A stretch of DNA of 64,000 nt from Sisyra terminalis (Eukaryota; Arthropoda; Insecta; Neuroptera; Sisyridae), in the NCBI GenBank assembly GCA_958496175.1, contig OY292275.1, positions 59,101,701 through 59,165,700 of the forward strand. Reading direction: 5' to 3'. The translations under genes and the position numbers were made by a program. Below, in pieces: positions 43,145-55,778 of this stretch; position 1 is the stretch's first letter; each line of letters starts with the position of its first letter. Under the pieces are notes generated by a model that did no database searches, was not told the DNA's origin, and saw nothing but the letters and a program-made list of their open reading frames with translations.

Positions 43145-43298
43145 CAGTGGTTCCCAAAGTTGACTGGGCTACGACCCAACAAAAATTTCAAATCTTGAGA
43201 CCCACTTCTTAGTTGTGTTGAAGAAAAGAGGGCATTTTTTTTATTAATGGCTTATATAGTGGCGATTTCGCTCGTGACCCATAGTTTGGGAAATACTG
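43145..43298. mobile_element. hAT MITE, 154 bp
   Basis: Left end CAGTGGTTCCCAAAGTTGAC, right end reverse complement CAGTATTTCCCAAACTATGG. Flanks CTATAGAG and CTTTAGAG match 7 of 8 and fit nTnnnnAn. A classical short hAT MITE with GACCCA words near both ends. Confidence 0.8.
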
Positions 43299-43543
43299 CT
43301 TTAGAGTGTTTGGTTCCTGCTTCATTTCTTTCTCTTTTGTAGTTTCCTCATTTCTTTCAACTTTTGCATCCATTAATCTATTCATCTCTCTTCTATGATT
43401 CTTCCTTGTCCAATATCCATCTTAAGCTGAAATTCGCGTCAAATCAAACATTAAAGTTTAAATTACGAAGACATTTCTGTTATCAAATCGTTTAGAAGAC
43501 GCCTTGTTAAAGGTTCTTTGGTTGCAATTTTTATCATTTCAAG

Positions 43544-43772
43544 CAGTGGTTCTTAATCTTGTTTGAGGTACTGACCTTTATCAGTTTCAAATGTGCATTC
43601 CTCGAATTCTTCTTAATTGAAAAAGTAAAGTATGATTTTTTGGAATTCCCAATATACGTCTATAATTGTATATCGGTGTAAAAAATAATAAAATCATTAA
43701 AAGCTCGTCGAACCCGCGAGACTGACTCACCAAACTGCTGAGATTCGATTGAATCCAGGCTAAGAACCATTG
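43544..43772. mobile_element. hAT-like MITE, about 229 bp
   Basis: Left end CAGTGGTTCTTAATCTTG, right end reverse complement CAATGGTTCTTAGCCTGG, the common CAGTGGTTCTTAAC-type hAT terminus. The expected 8-bp duplication is not clear. Confidence 0.6.
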
Positions 43773-44289
43773 ACTTAAGTTGTTTTAGTTTGAAACGTGA
43801 TTTTCGACTATCCTTTTTAACATGATCATATCCTTTAATTCTTCCAGGAGACCAGATTTCCATGTTATTTATCCGTAGACCATATAGTACATGACTTACT
43901 AAAAGTCCGTTAGAACAATGCTTATGACGTAATAAGGTGACTAATTTACTTGTTTTTTCCGATCACAATGTTTATTAACACCAATTGATAGTTAATCACC
44001 TGTTGCTTTACAAATATCGATGAATATCGGAAGTTTCTTCCTCGATTGTCTCTTATGACGTCACCATATGTAGCTATTTTGCTTAAAATGTACTGTGTGG
44101 TCCACATATTTATCATTTTTCATCCATTTTCTTATCGTTCTATTGTTATTTTCCCGGCCACTTAATCCTTTAATAATTTTCTAATTTCACCTAATTTACG
44201 TTCGATTCTATTTCCCTTTTTTCCTTTCTCTGAAAGGTAAGTAAAAAAAATTATCATTCCGATTTTACCATTCCGTCATTTTCATTGGT
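43773..44289. other. AT-rich spacer
   Basis: No gene or repeat recognised. Confidence 0.5.
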
Positions 44290-44780
44290 GCCAATTATCA
44301 TATCTTATTCTTTGGTTGTCCAATCCTGGCTATCTTTCCTATTTTTCCTGCTTGAAAAATTCTTCTGTTATCTTCTTCTGATTTTTCGGAGCCTCTCTTA
44401 TGGATTGTCCTTTGAGGAGATACTTAAGTTCTCCAGAATGATGAAGAAGATGAACTATTATCATATCTTAATCTTTGATTGTCCAATCCTTGTTATCTTT
44501 CCCATTTTTCCAGTTATTTATAAAATTCCTCTGTAATCTTCTTCTGATTTTTCGGAGCCTCTCTTATGGATTGTACTTTGAGGAGATACTTAAGGTCTCC
44601 AGAATGATGAAGAAGATGAACTATCATCTTATCTTAATCTTTGGTTGTCCTATCCTTGTTATCTTTCTCATTTTTCCAGTTGTTTGAAAAATTCCTTTTT
44701 CATCTTCTTCTGATTTCTCGGAACCTTTCCTTTGAATTGCACTTTGAAGAGAGGTTTGCAGAATGATGGCGAAGAACAAG
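44290..44780 (+). repeat. Three-copy tandem repeat, period about 165 bp
   Basis: 'ttggttgtccaatcct..tatcttt' recurs at about 44311, 44474 and 44638, each followed by 'cttcttctgatttttcggagcctctctta' or a variant. Identity is high for the first two units and lower for the third. The repeat leaves open frames in every copy, so ORFs here should not be trusted. Confidence 0.8.
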
Positions 44781-46199
44781 GTTTGTAAATTACACAGGTC
44801 GCTCCATTAGAAAAAAAATGACGTCATACGAAGAATTTTGAAATTGAATCAGTCTGAAGATATGTACGAATTTCTTCTGGATACGTCACGTATCCATCAC
44901 GTAGCCACCATGAGACCACCTGTGTATTTTATAAACCTTGGGTGAAGAATAACTATTTCTAGTATCGATTGGTTAGACCTACTTTTGAGATAAATATCAG
45001 TTGGCAACCGATTGGATATGATGCTATGGATAATTTCCCAAAGGATTCCCAAGGACCCTTAGTTGCCTTAAAGATGCAACTGGAAACAAAAATTGCTCCT
45101 TTGTTTTCCTTCCCCATATTGTCATATCCCTTGCCATAAAGTAAGTTATATATCCGTATTCTATGTCCAATGTAATTTTCCTTCCTCAATTTTTTTTTCT
45201 CTTAATTTACTGTGAAATGTCAAATTAAGCTTCATTTATGCAAAAAATTGCATAAGGAAAATTTGATTTCTTAATCACAAGTCTTAGTTTGAAAACATGT
45301 TTTTTTCTTCTAAATATTCAGTTATTATCGTAAAGGCAAGGGAAGGAGGTCACTTAATAACTATATATCACAAATAATTTTGTTACAATTACTTTGAATG
45401 AACATATTACATTTTCATTTACAAATGCCAAGAAATACCAACCGTATGTACTATGCAATTCTTGCATTTCATGTCGCACATGGTTACAATGTAGAGCTTT
45501 ATTAAAGCTGCACTCATGATTTATCTCTAAATTGTTTTATATTGACTCGAGGAAAATCTTTTGTGACATAAACGAAAAGCTTATTTCTGATTGTTGCTTA
45601 ACTTTCACTTGAACAATGATGTTTCACTGAATTTTTGATAAATTGAATCATCTGAACTACAGTTTTCTTTTTCTCCAATAAAAATTGACAATTTTCTGAT
45701 GCATTTTCTTTATCCAATCTTTATTTTTTTTTTTACTAAATTTCACATTGTATTTATGCTTTGGAGACATATTTTAAATTTTAATTTTTTAATTGAATTA
45801 TTTTATTAAGACCAGCATTTAACGAATTAAAGGTTGAATGATTCATTGGAAAAAGTTATTGTTAGAGTCATGTGTCGAATGTGGGTGGCTTTTGGTTCAT
45901 AAATATATAATTTTTTTATGTGAGTTATATAAAAATGAGATTAGAAAATTAATGTAGGCTCCATTTATTGTAATTGGATAAATGGATAGCGGTTGGAAAA
46001 AAAATGATCAGATAATACTTTTTTTCATCTATTTCCCTACACTAAAATGACTTGATATATTTGTCAGAGTGCCAGCAGATCTTTTTTCGGTGGTTCGTAT
46101 TTGTCACGGAAATTGTGATGTATTTTTCTTGTGTTAGATTTTGACTGCCGAGATCCAGGTTTTTGATGAAATTAAACAATTAGTTGAAGTGTTTGTTGT
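44781..46199. other. Spacer
   Basis: Mixed composition with no recognised product. The minus frame 44959-45189 has no known motif. Confidence 0.45.
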
Positions 46200-46600
46200 G
46201 TCTACGATTTTTAAACAATGCTAAGATCGTTTTTTTTTCGTTGTCGAATTTGAGGGATTTGGACTGAAAATTCGGGCGAATGGAAACATGGAAACATCTG
46301 TTACGGATTGGGATTCTTGCAGCCAACTCATATTGTATGAGGATTGAAAAAAAATGTGTTCGTTTTGTACTTCGCCAACATGAAAACAGAGGTTTGCTTT
46401 TCGATGTCGAGAAATTCGAGGCGTCTTTCGTCGAAGGCGCGGCACGTGCGTGGGGTCGAAGCCCAGACCTCCCTGTTACACATTTTTTCTCTTCTTGCGA
46501 CTCAATGCACAAATGCACTTGGTTGATTTTAATTTTTGGCGACTCAGCTGCAATTTGCAACAACAATTATTGTATCTCTTTTCTGGATTAAGTGGTCGGG
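46200..46600. promoter_or_regulatory. Unique GC-richer patch with open frames on both strands
   Basis: Long frames exist on both strands over the same bases (46280-46591 + and 46180-46566 -), which points to low stop density from base composition rather than a gene. The stretch 46405-46475 ('gtcgagaaattcgaggcg', 'gaaggcgcggcacgtgcgtg') is CG-rich for this window. A regulatory role is a guess. Confidence 0.25.
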
Positions 46601-47017
46601 AATATTATATGTATTATATGGTAGTGGTTTGAAAATAAATGAAAAGTGCTTACTGTGTTTAGATTCAGTTCAGACGCTCGGAGACAAAGTTCTTTGACCT
46701 ATTAAGAGAAATATTATCTTTTACTATATCATCCTTTTTTTTTTCTTGAGAAAAAAAAATGGTCAAAAGATCATTAAACTTTATAATTACTTACTACCAG
46801 AGGCGTCGGTTGAAATCAGGACCATAAAACGGTGTAGGGTTGAAATTTATTTCTTCAGCTTCTTTTTACTCAGTAAATACGAAAATTGATATAATACCTA
46901 TGATAATTTAGAGATATTTTCCACCAATTTTATAAATTGTTATAAATGGAAAAACTTTTATTATTTTCCCAAAATACCTTACAAAAACTTAATAATAAAA
47001 CCTTAAATACATATCTA
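46601..47017. other. AT-rich spacer
   Basis: Nothing recognised. Confidence 0.5.
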
Positions 47018-47700
47018 TCTATACTAATATATAAAATTCTTACGTCTGTCTGTATATTTCGATTTTGAACCCAATTTTAGGGTAAATATTTGTTTCAAGA
47101 GGTCCTTATTACAAATTTAAAATTTTTGTCTGTCTGTCTGTCTGTGTGTCCCGATTTAACTAAAGAACGGAACTACCGAATTTAATGAAATGTGGTATTA
47201 AGATACAACACAATTTCCCTCACATTTTAGACTACTTATCATTCCAAAAGAAATAGTAATCATAAATAAGATTGTTGTATGGTGAAAATTTAGGCTCTAA
47301 GTATATAAAACATAAACAATTAGGATTAAAATTACAAATAAAAATCCATTTTCTCAACTATTTTCCAACTTCTATTAAGCAGGGGTATAAAGTGAGCAAT
47401 AAAACTTGAAATCAATAAAAAATTTGGGAAAATTATATATTTCTCTCAAATATGATAAATTTATATTAAACATTTAAGCCATAAGTACATATAAAATAAA
47501 AAATTGGGATTAAATTTACCAATAAAAATCCATTTTCTCAACTATTTTACAACTACTCCTTAAAAGGGGTATAAAGAGAAAAGTAAAATTGAAATCGACA
47601 GCGATCGGGGAATTTTTTTAACCACTACCCCAAAATATTTTTGCGTAAATTGATATTACCTCCCTCCCCATGCTGACAAAAATAAACAATCAATGTAAAT
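47018..47700 (+). mobile_element. Helitron-like or similar non-autonomous element with TCTG microsatellite
   Basis: Begins 'tctatactaatatataaaat', a frequent start of insect Helitron-type repeats, followed by (TCTG)n at about 47128-47147 and 'gaacggaactaccgaattta'. A block ending 'aaaaatccattttctcaact' is duplicated (47270-47400 and 47455-47590). The 3' end is not defined. Confidence 0.45.
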
Positions 47701-47889
47701 TTTAAATAATCATTATTTATTGAATTAGTTTACATTTACATATTTGTAGTATAGATTTTGGAAAAGTGATGTTGCTATATTCATGTTTAATATAATTATT
47801 TCAAGATTGGGACCTCAAAATTTCCTTATTACCCCAAAAAAACTATTTTTGACTCCTTTGAGGTAATTAACTCCGGTTCCCCGACCGTT
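47701..47889. other. AT-rich spacer
   Basis: Nothing recognised. Confidence 0.4.
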
Positions 47890-49110
47890 GGTCCAGAAGA
47901 AGCTATTCCCTTAAAAAAATATATTGATGAACCACCTTATTTCAAAACTCTGCAAAAATAGTTTGGTGTATTAACCTAAATAGCATAAAAGGATTCTTCA
48001 AAATTAGTTTTCCTTAACCAGTTTAACTAGGGGTTGAAAGTTAGATTCTCTAAATGCTTTTTTTAATGACTTAAAGCTTTGACATTTTAGCATTGGCTTT
48101 TTTACCAAAATCAAAGGGTAACCTCCTGTTGTAGCCTCTTTTTCCTAAAGAAATATTTAAAATGCTTGCCATCGACAGTTTGTCCATCCCTGGTTTAGAA
48201 CAAGAAATTTCCCTAACAAAGTATATTGGTGAACCACCTTATTTCAAATCTGTAAAAAAAAGTTTAGTGTATTAATCAAAGTAGCCTGAAGGGGTTCTTC
48301 AAAATAAGTTTCCCTTAAACGATTTAGTTAGGGGTTGAAAGTTACTTTCTCTTAATGCTTTTTTTAATAAGCTAAAGCTTTGAAATTTGGGGATTGGCTT
48401 TTTTACCAAAATCAAATGGTAACCAATTGTTGTAGCCTCCTATTACTAAAAAAATGTTTAAAACGCTTGCTATCGACAGTTTGCCCATCCCTGGTTTAGA
48501 ACACGAAATTTTCCTAACAAAGTATATTGGTGAACCACCTTATTTCAAAATTCTGCAAAAATAGTTTGATGTATTAACCAAAATAGCGTAAAGGGGTTCT
48601 TCGAAATTAGTTTCCCTGAAACAGTTTAATTAGGGGTTGAAAGTTAGATTCTCTGTATGTTTTCTTTTCAATAACCTAAAGCTTTGACATTTCGGCATTG
48701 ACTGTTTTACCAAAATCAAAGGGTAACCACCTGTTGTAGCATCATTTTTCTAAAAAAATATTTAAAATGCTAGCCATCGATCGTTTGCCCACCTCTGGTC
48801 TAGAATAAGAAATTTTCCTAATCAAATATATTGATGAACCATCTTATTTCAAATCTACGCAAAAAAAAGTTTAGGGTCTTAACAAAAATAGCGTAAAGGG
48901 GTTTTTCAAAATTAGTTTCCCCCAAACGGTTTAGTTAGGGGTTGAATGTTAAATTATCTGTATGCTTTTTTTAAGAACTGAAAGCACAAAGCTATAAGAT
49001 TTATTTGCACAAGTACAATAGCGCTACACGAACTATCTATTAAATAAATGAATAAATAAAATAATAACTTAAAGCTTTGCCACCAAAATCAAAGGTTAAC
49101 CACCTGTTGT
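47890..49110 (+). repeat. Four-copy satellite-like tandem repeat, period about 300 bp
   Basis: 'gaaccaccttatttcaaa' recurs near 47930, 48230, 48532 and (as 'gaaccatcttatttcaaa') 48835. Each is followed by 'aggggttctt.aaaattagtttcc' and 'aaaatcaaagggtaacca.ctgttgtagc'. Units diverge by about 10-15%. The last unit is interrupted at about 48985-49060. Confidence 0.8.
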
Positions 49111-49384
49111 AGCATCCTCTGGTATTTAATAAAATAAAGTAGTTAGCTATTTTTTTTTTTGGATTTTCTTATAAACTTTAAATCTTAAGTCTGAGTTTAT
49201 GTTTTAGAAGTCTGAAGTATGGTTCATTGAACCATCTTAATCTGATTAAATAGTGATTAAATTTACAATTGATTTACAAAGCCTACTTTTAACAGTTGTT
49301 GATTTTGATCAAAGAGCTTATAAAATGTTTAAAATTTATTGTGGTCTTATTTATGTATGGTAATACAATTAATTTACCAATGTA
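49111..49384. other. AT-rich spacer
   Basis: Nothing recognised. Confidence 0.4.
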
Positions 49385-49600
49385 AACTATAAACATAAAT
49401 TTGAAAAAAAGTTCAAATAAATGTATTTTTGACGTATTGTCAAGATATAAATTTCGATTGCCAAGTAATCTTCCTCAGTGATTATTAAGTAGTATTGGAT
49501 GGTTCCATAACTTCTATGTGTACTACTTAATAATCACTGAGGAAGATTAATTAAGTAATACATTTGTTTGAACTTTTGTTAATAATAATAATAGTTTTTT
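49385..49600 (-). mobile_element. Solo terminal fragment of the Penelope-like element
   Basis: 49395-49500 matches the reverse complement of the Penelope 3' end at 62050-62156 ('aatttga....gttcaaa', 'tgacgtattg.c.agata', 'tttcgattgccaag.aatctt.ctcagtg'). 49467-49494 is inverted exactly at 49521-49548 (28-bp arms, 26-bp loop), so the fragment folds back on itself. Confidence 0.7.
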
Positions 49601-50786
49601 ATTGGTCTAATCTACAGTAACAATATATATACAATAAAAGAAATAAAATAGTATAATAGTAAAAGTTCCAGACGTATGTCTTTGCCTTTCAACAACTTAG
49701 AAAACATAGAAAATAGAAAAAAAATTATGATTCTTAATTATAAAAATATTTAAAGATATCTGTCTCAAATCACTGGGAAAAACGACCTTAAAAAACCCAG
49801 CACTTACACTTTTGTTCAAATTTCTGTGTATTCCTTACTTTTATAAGTTTTATTACTTAAATTTGACCACGATATATTTTGATATATTATTAACCAAGAT
49901 ATTGTATAAACAGTATAATTGTTTAAAGTTAGCAAAAAAAAAATCTAATTTGATTAATCAAAGGAGTTTTTTCGAGGCTTCATAGTAACTTTTTTTTAAA
50001 GTTTACAATTCATAATAATCGGGCAACAGTTGAATTTTTAAGATATAATCTTTGAGTTGATTTCTTTTTGTAAGTGAAATGATATGGAATTTTTCTTGAA
50101 ATCACTTTTACTTGTATACAATATTTTTATTTATTTTTTATGATTTTTTTTTTCGTTTTTCATGAATCTAATTAGAATGTTGACAACTTTTAAATAAATC
50201 GTAAACGTGTGGGTACAATCGTTGGCCTCTTTCGCCTCTTCCTTTCTTCAACTTGGTTGTACTTTTTTCCACTGTACCAGTAACTGGTTAGGTTTGGTCA
50301 CACTCGCATTTATCGGATTTGTTTCTTACTTAATACTCTTTTTTTTCGTGTCGTTTACCAACAATCACAACTTGATCATTGCACTTGCACTGATGACCGT
50401 AAATGGTATGGATCGAGTTTTTTTTTTTTCATCGATAGAGAAACAGAAACTATGAGGCTTGTTTCCTTTTTCAACGACGGTGATGATGAGTGATTGCTGA
50501 TTTAAGTGATTTTGACCAGTTTTTTCCGAGCTTTAGGATTAATGATCTTTATCGACATCCTTTATTTTTTTTTTAAAACTAGAACTAGTTGAGCACTAGT
50601 CGTAGGCTTTTTTTTTTCTTCTGCAGAGAAAACCTGTGGTGTAAATCAGAAGAATTATCAAGTCGATGGTTGTTAAGTGAATATTTATATCGTGTTACGA
50701 TAGTTTTTGACCTTAAGATTTTAATTATTCAACGAAAATATGATTTTAGAAGATATTTTTGATATATAGATGCCAAGCATCTACAT
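49601..50786. other. AT-rich spacer with a GC-richer patch at 50200-50300
   Basis: The frame 50207-50455 starts at GTG and is Phe/Leu/Ser-rich, with no recognised motif. No gene called. Confidence 0.45.
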
Positions 50787-51853
50787 TAGTGTCCGTTATT
50801 TCCCAAATTTATTTTTTTACAGCGATCGCCGCCTGAATTTTTAGTTTAAGATATAAAAAAAAATTATCCAAAACAATTAAGCTCTTAATTTCTTGATTAA
50901 ACTGTGTCGGAATCATGATACTTTTACCATTTAAATAACATGGGATTATTTGACTTTTTACTTATATTTTTTTTCTGAGAAATACATGGATGAAAACATT
51001 TAGGATCAAATTCTTCTGACGTAAAATTTAACGCTCTACAAAAAAGGTCTCGTATGAATTATCGATTAAATCACTCCATTAAAAGTTATTCAATATTTAA
51101 CTTGAATTAATTTGTTTAGTTTGTATTTTGTAATTTACACTACATTTTATTTGTTGACTACAAGTTCTAAGAAATTTCTCATAGATGGCGTCAGGTGAAA
51201 TGGTAAAAATCGAATTTTAATTGAACTTTTGTCGATAGTCTCATTAGTAACTATGAAATTCACTTCGTAGGTACAAAATATTGATTAAAATACGAAAATT
51301 TATCCTGGATAAATTGAATTTCACGACTATAGCGAATTCGGATCTTATGGCACCTGTTTTAATTGTCAAAAAATGATTTTTTGTTGTTTAATTTTCAATT
51401 CAAGCCTTAAAATTAACACAAATAATCACTGGCGCTCTAATGATAACAATTTTTTATCTTCTCTTCCAATGATTTTATAGTTAAAAAAAATAAAAATGAG
51501 CAAAAAGTTGAAAATATTGCAAGATTTATACTAGGAACAAGTTAAATGTTGAATAACTTTTAATGAAGTGATTTAATCGAAAATTCATAAGAGACCTTTT
51601 TTGTAGAGCATTAAATTTTACGTCAGAAGAATTTAACCTTAAATCTTTTCATACATTTGTTTCTGAGAAAAAAAAATGAAAGTAAAAAGTCAAATAATCC
51701 CATGTTATTTAAATGGTAAATGTAGCATGATTCCGGCACGGTTTAATCAACAAATTAAGAGCTTAATTGTATTGGATTTTTTTTTATATCTTAAACTAAA
51801 ATTCAGGGGGCGATCGCTGTAAAAAAACAATTTGGGAAATAACGGACACCCTA
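50787..51853. mobile_element. Foldback hAT-like element, 1067 bp
   Basis: Left end TAGTGTCCGTTATTTCCC, right end reverse complement TAGGGTGTCCGTTATTTCCC. Flanked exactly by ATCTACAT (50779-50786 and 51854-51861), fitting nTnnnnAn. The arms pair over about 350-400 bp. They carry the 'gctctacaaaaaaggtctcgta' block (about 51034) and its inverse (about 51595), but not the CTTAATATTAATATTAAG core. No ORF. Confidence 0.87.
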
Positions 51854-51861
51854 ATCTACAT

Positions 51862-52240
51862 CAGGAATGCCAAACTCAAAAACATACTTAGGCCCAAATA
51901 AACATTGCTTGACTTTAGGTGGACCGCAAAAAATAATGATCATAAAAAGAAATATTTTTATTTTGAATAGTACATTGTAATAAATATTATCAAAATTTAA
52001 AGTATCGTTAACGTCCTGATACTTACCATCTCTTCTCTGCTACCATCTTTCCTATTTCAGGAGACATTTTAATGGCCGACACATAATATATAATGCAATA
52101 TAGTTGGGAAATAAAGTATATTATAAATTTTTTTGCTGGTTTGCGTTTCTAATTCACATTGCGTCAGATATATTAACTGGGCCGTAAAATGTTCATCTAG
52201 GGTCGCATGCGGCCCGCGGACCGCGAGTTTGACACCCCTG
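51862..52240. mobile_element. hAT non-autonomous element, 379 bp
   Basis: Left end CAGGAATGCCAAACTC, right end reverse complement CAGGGGTGTCAAACTCGCGG followed by TCCGCGGGCCGCATGCGG, a widespread hAT MITE terminus. Flanked by ATCTACAT on both sides (51854-51861 and 52241-52248), sharing the left copy with the preceding element. Confidence 0.88.
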
Positions 52241-52248
52241 ATCTACAT

Positions 52249-54538
52249 GATAAAATCTATTGTAGTCTAAATTTTTTACTAACTTACAGGAAAATGATTT
52301 TATAGCTTCAGCTTCTTTAATCACTAAGATAGGAATCATTATTTCTTATAGAAATCTCAATTGAAAATTGAATCGAAACCAAATCGGATGGCACTACGAT
52401 TTTTGATTTTCAAGATTAATGACATTTTAAAGTTGGTATTTTAATTAATTAAGCACTATTTAAATTATCGCTTGAACCACTTTTTGACTTTTATTCAATT
52501 GTAAGTAATTAATTACAAACAAATCAAGTATGTGTGAATAGATCAACCAATGTGGACAATAAACACACGTCAATGTACGGCTATTATCCAATGGAATTGC
52601 GTGATTTGAAGATGTTCATTTGTTTTGATTATTGAAAATTTAAAAATTTAGCAAAACCACTCCCATATTCAATACCATACGTACGATGTACGTATTCAGT
52701 TTAAACAGTACCTGTTCATTAAGCGCGAAAATGGTTTCTATTTTATTTTTTTTTCACTCTATTGTCTTTGTTCAAAAAATTTAAAAAAATTCAGACATCG
52801 TATAGATAGTATGTAAAACTTAAAAAAAATATTTCACAGCGGTACGAAAATTGTTTCATGGTTAAAAAAATTTTTAAAAAAAATATTTGTATTTTGTATT
52901 AAATAGACATTTTGAATGCCTAAATCATATTCAAATTTTAGATTAATCAGTTCAGTAAAACATTTTTTTTTACAAAATCTAGAGATCCGAAAGTTCTTAG
53001 TATTTCATCAGTACCTGCACAGGTGTAAAGTATTAACATATCTTACCACTGCTGATTCATCATATTTATATATGTATCTAAGCCCTTTGTCGTCAGAATC
53101 AAAAATTTGAAAAATTTGGATTACCATTTTCTTTTCCGGTGCTTTTTGTTGTTATTTGGTCTACTGTTTTGGTATTAGATCAGAAAAGCTGGGCTATAAA
53201 GACTAAAGCACGGTAATAAAGTAAAGCTTTTACGATGCGGTCGAACCGCAGGATTATTAAAAAACTATCACACATGGCAAAAGTGTCCATGAGTCGAATA
53301 AGTTTCATGTTTTTTTTTTCAAAGAATAAAATATTGGACCTTTATAAAATCCGCTAGGGTATTGGTTTTTTTTTAAATTTTCAGAGAAAAATAAGTATAG
53401 TTGCCGTATAACACATTCGACTGATGGATATGCATCAGAGGAATTACTCAGTAATTACTCATTTATTATAAAAACAGTTAAGATAATTCCATTGCGTGTT
53501 TTTTATAATTTTGCCAATGGAAAAAATAGGACAAAACATCAACGATTATTAACCTAAGAGTATAATTTTTTACTATAGTAGTTCATTCATCTAGTTTCAC
53601 TAGAAAATATAGTATACTACCTAATCATAAGTATTAAAATTTCAATTTTTTATCAACACATTGTTGTCTACTATCTTCCTTTAAAAACTGGCAATTTTGT
53701 ATTTAATTAAGTAGAATCGTTTATTTTTAAAGTAGGGTAAGAGTTTTGTAAGAAATCAGTCTTTATTATTTTAAAAAAGTTGCCAATTCTTGACACCTGT
53801 TTCTTGATTTTTTTTCATCCATAGAAAATGCAAAAGTTTTCATACTATCAGTGATTTCAATAGCATAGATTGAAATATAGTAGTCTGGTCTTTCTGTAGT
53901 TGTTTGAAAAGCCCAAAGAAGTGCTTTTCAAAGACAATGTGTTCGAATTTGTTAATAGATTTCTTAATTTTTAAAAGGAAATCGTAACAGAAGTTGAGAA
54001 GAAATTCATAAATTGCTTCATTTTATTGTCCTTTAATAGTTAGTGGAATCAATTTTTGCTCAGTTTTGAACATTTTTTTTGCTAGAATAAATTAAAATTA
54101 TAAAAACATAATACTAATAGCTGAAGTTAATTTTATTATGTTTTATTGTATATTTTTTGTTGAATAACTATAATGTCTCGAGAAGGATTTAATTAAAAGT
54201 TTTGTATGCAAACTGCTATTTATATTATTAATTCTTATACAGTTTTCCCGAGATGAAGAATTGTGTTAACAAAGATGCAGGCGAGGTTTATATTAATTTG
54301 CTGCAAAACAACGACAAAAAATGCTATTTGTTTTATACACTAGAAATGATGATTAATTGTTATAACTTATAATAGTAATTGTTGCAGAAGTAAACGAGGG
54401 ACTGATTGATGATATGGCAATGATTTTCACAATATATTGTCACACTAAACTACTGTATTTACGTTTGGATATAGTGATAAATTGTTTTAATACATTTGAA
54501 AAGTGGAAAAATATTGATTAAGATTCTAATTTAGTTAT
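52249..54538. other. AT-rich spacer, nothing recognised
   Basis: About 2.3 kb without gene, RNA gene or clear repeat. Confidence 0.55.
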
Positions 54539-55778
54539 GGGTCAGTCCAAATAAAATGGTCCAAAAATATTTTTTTGTGTGCTATCATCCCAACATGTTG
54601 GTAGTTCAAATTCATCATTATTTTTATTTTATTGTTTTTAGTTTTCCAGTGGTGGCCATATTTTTGCGCAGACATTTTTTTAAGGGTTTGCGGAAACTTG
54701 ATTATCTCAGGCCCTATTTGTCCTATCAAAATGAAACTAAAAGCAGTGTGTACATGAAAATATAAGCTATAAGGTTGTAACAAGACGTTTTCCCCTAAAT
54801 GTAATTCTAAGGGGTGAAATTTCAGCCTAAATTTTTAGCTCTCATTTGTAAAAGCTCCAATTTTCACGGAAAGATTGTGAAGGAAGGGAAAGAGTCTTCA
54901 CGTTAAAACTTTTTTTTACAAACAATTAGGTACTAGTTGTATTCCAAATAAAATTTGAAGTCTGAGACATTAAGCCTTCTTAAAATAAAAAATAACAAAA
55001 TTTGGAAATTTTCAAAATTTGCAATTTTCTGAGCTCGAAATCTTTGGTGGGGGACCAGATAAAAATCTGAAATATCACTACATTATAGTACTGTATAATA
55101 GTAGGGTGATTTTTTCCCAATTTTGATTTTTCTGTGAAATTTTTGCTGATCATTGATTTAAAGTTTAAATCAATTCAAGGCTTAATATCTCGTTTAATAT
55201 TGATCTTCGCGATTTGGTCTACAGGACCTTTTCTGTAGTAAATCAAATTCTCTACAAGTTTTACATTTATAATTTTTCCGTTGCTCTTGTTATTTACGAG
55301 ATAAATGCCAAAAAAAAACGCGAATTTTATGGAAAAATCAGGTTCAGTGGCCCGTACTACCTCACCGGTGTGAGTTACGACTTTGTCGCAATGGGTACTT
55401 TTGTAGAGCGTTTAATTCTGAGAAAAAACCATCTTCGGTAAAAGCGATCCCATGAAATGCCGCTGAGATATAGAAATTTAAAAATAAAATATCAGAGTTT
55501 CCGTGTATTTTCAATGGGAAATCTTTGCACGTCTTGGTCGAGGACTTAAAATTAATATTAAGGACTCAAACTTTCAGGGAATTTTTGTTTATGGTATTTC
55601 CAACAAAATTTCACGATGGGACCAAAAAAAAAACACCCTAGTATAATAGTATTATGCACCTAAAATTTGGAGTTTGAGATTTAACTAGGACCAGAGGTAC
55701 TGCAAGCACAAAATGTCAAAATAATGCATACTTCAGTAGGTGAATATAATGTATTTAATGACTGAATTGGACTGACCC
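54539..55778 (+). mobile_element. Complete family-B TIR element, 1240 bp including a nested insertion
   Basis: Left end GGGTCAGTCCAAAT, right end ATTGGACTGACCC (reverse complement GGGTCAGTCCAAT). It matches 17128-17760 closely, and 1-203 in reverse. A foldback element of 539 bp is inserted at 55102-55640; without it the element is about 690 bp. No transposase frame. Confidence 0.82.
55102..55640. mobile_element. Foldback element nested in the family-B element, 539 bp
   Basis: Ends TAGGGTGATTTTTTCCC and (reverse complement) TAGGGTGTTTTTTTTT. GTATAATAG is duplicated at 55093-55101 and 55641-55649. The copy at 17128 lacks the insertion at the equivalent place and so gives the empty site. It contains a diverged core (CTTAAAATTAATATTAAG at 55545) and 'ttgtagagcgtttaattct', tying it to the foldback group. 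Confidence 0.82.

Noticed and set aside
44285..44687. 83- and 70-codon hydrophobic frames resembling each other
   Set aside because: The similarity comes from the 165-bp tandem repeat. Poly-pyrimidine DNA yields Leu/Phe/Ser-rich peptides that imitate membrane proteins.
46180..46591. Long overlapping frames on both strands (up to 128 codons)
   Set aside because: Both strands are open over the same bases, no motif is recognisable, and there is no splice or conservation evidence. Local GC content explains the lack of stops.
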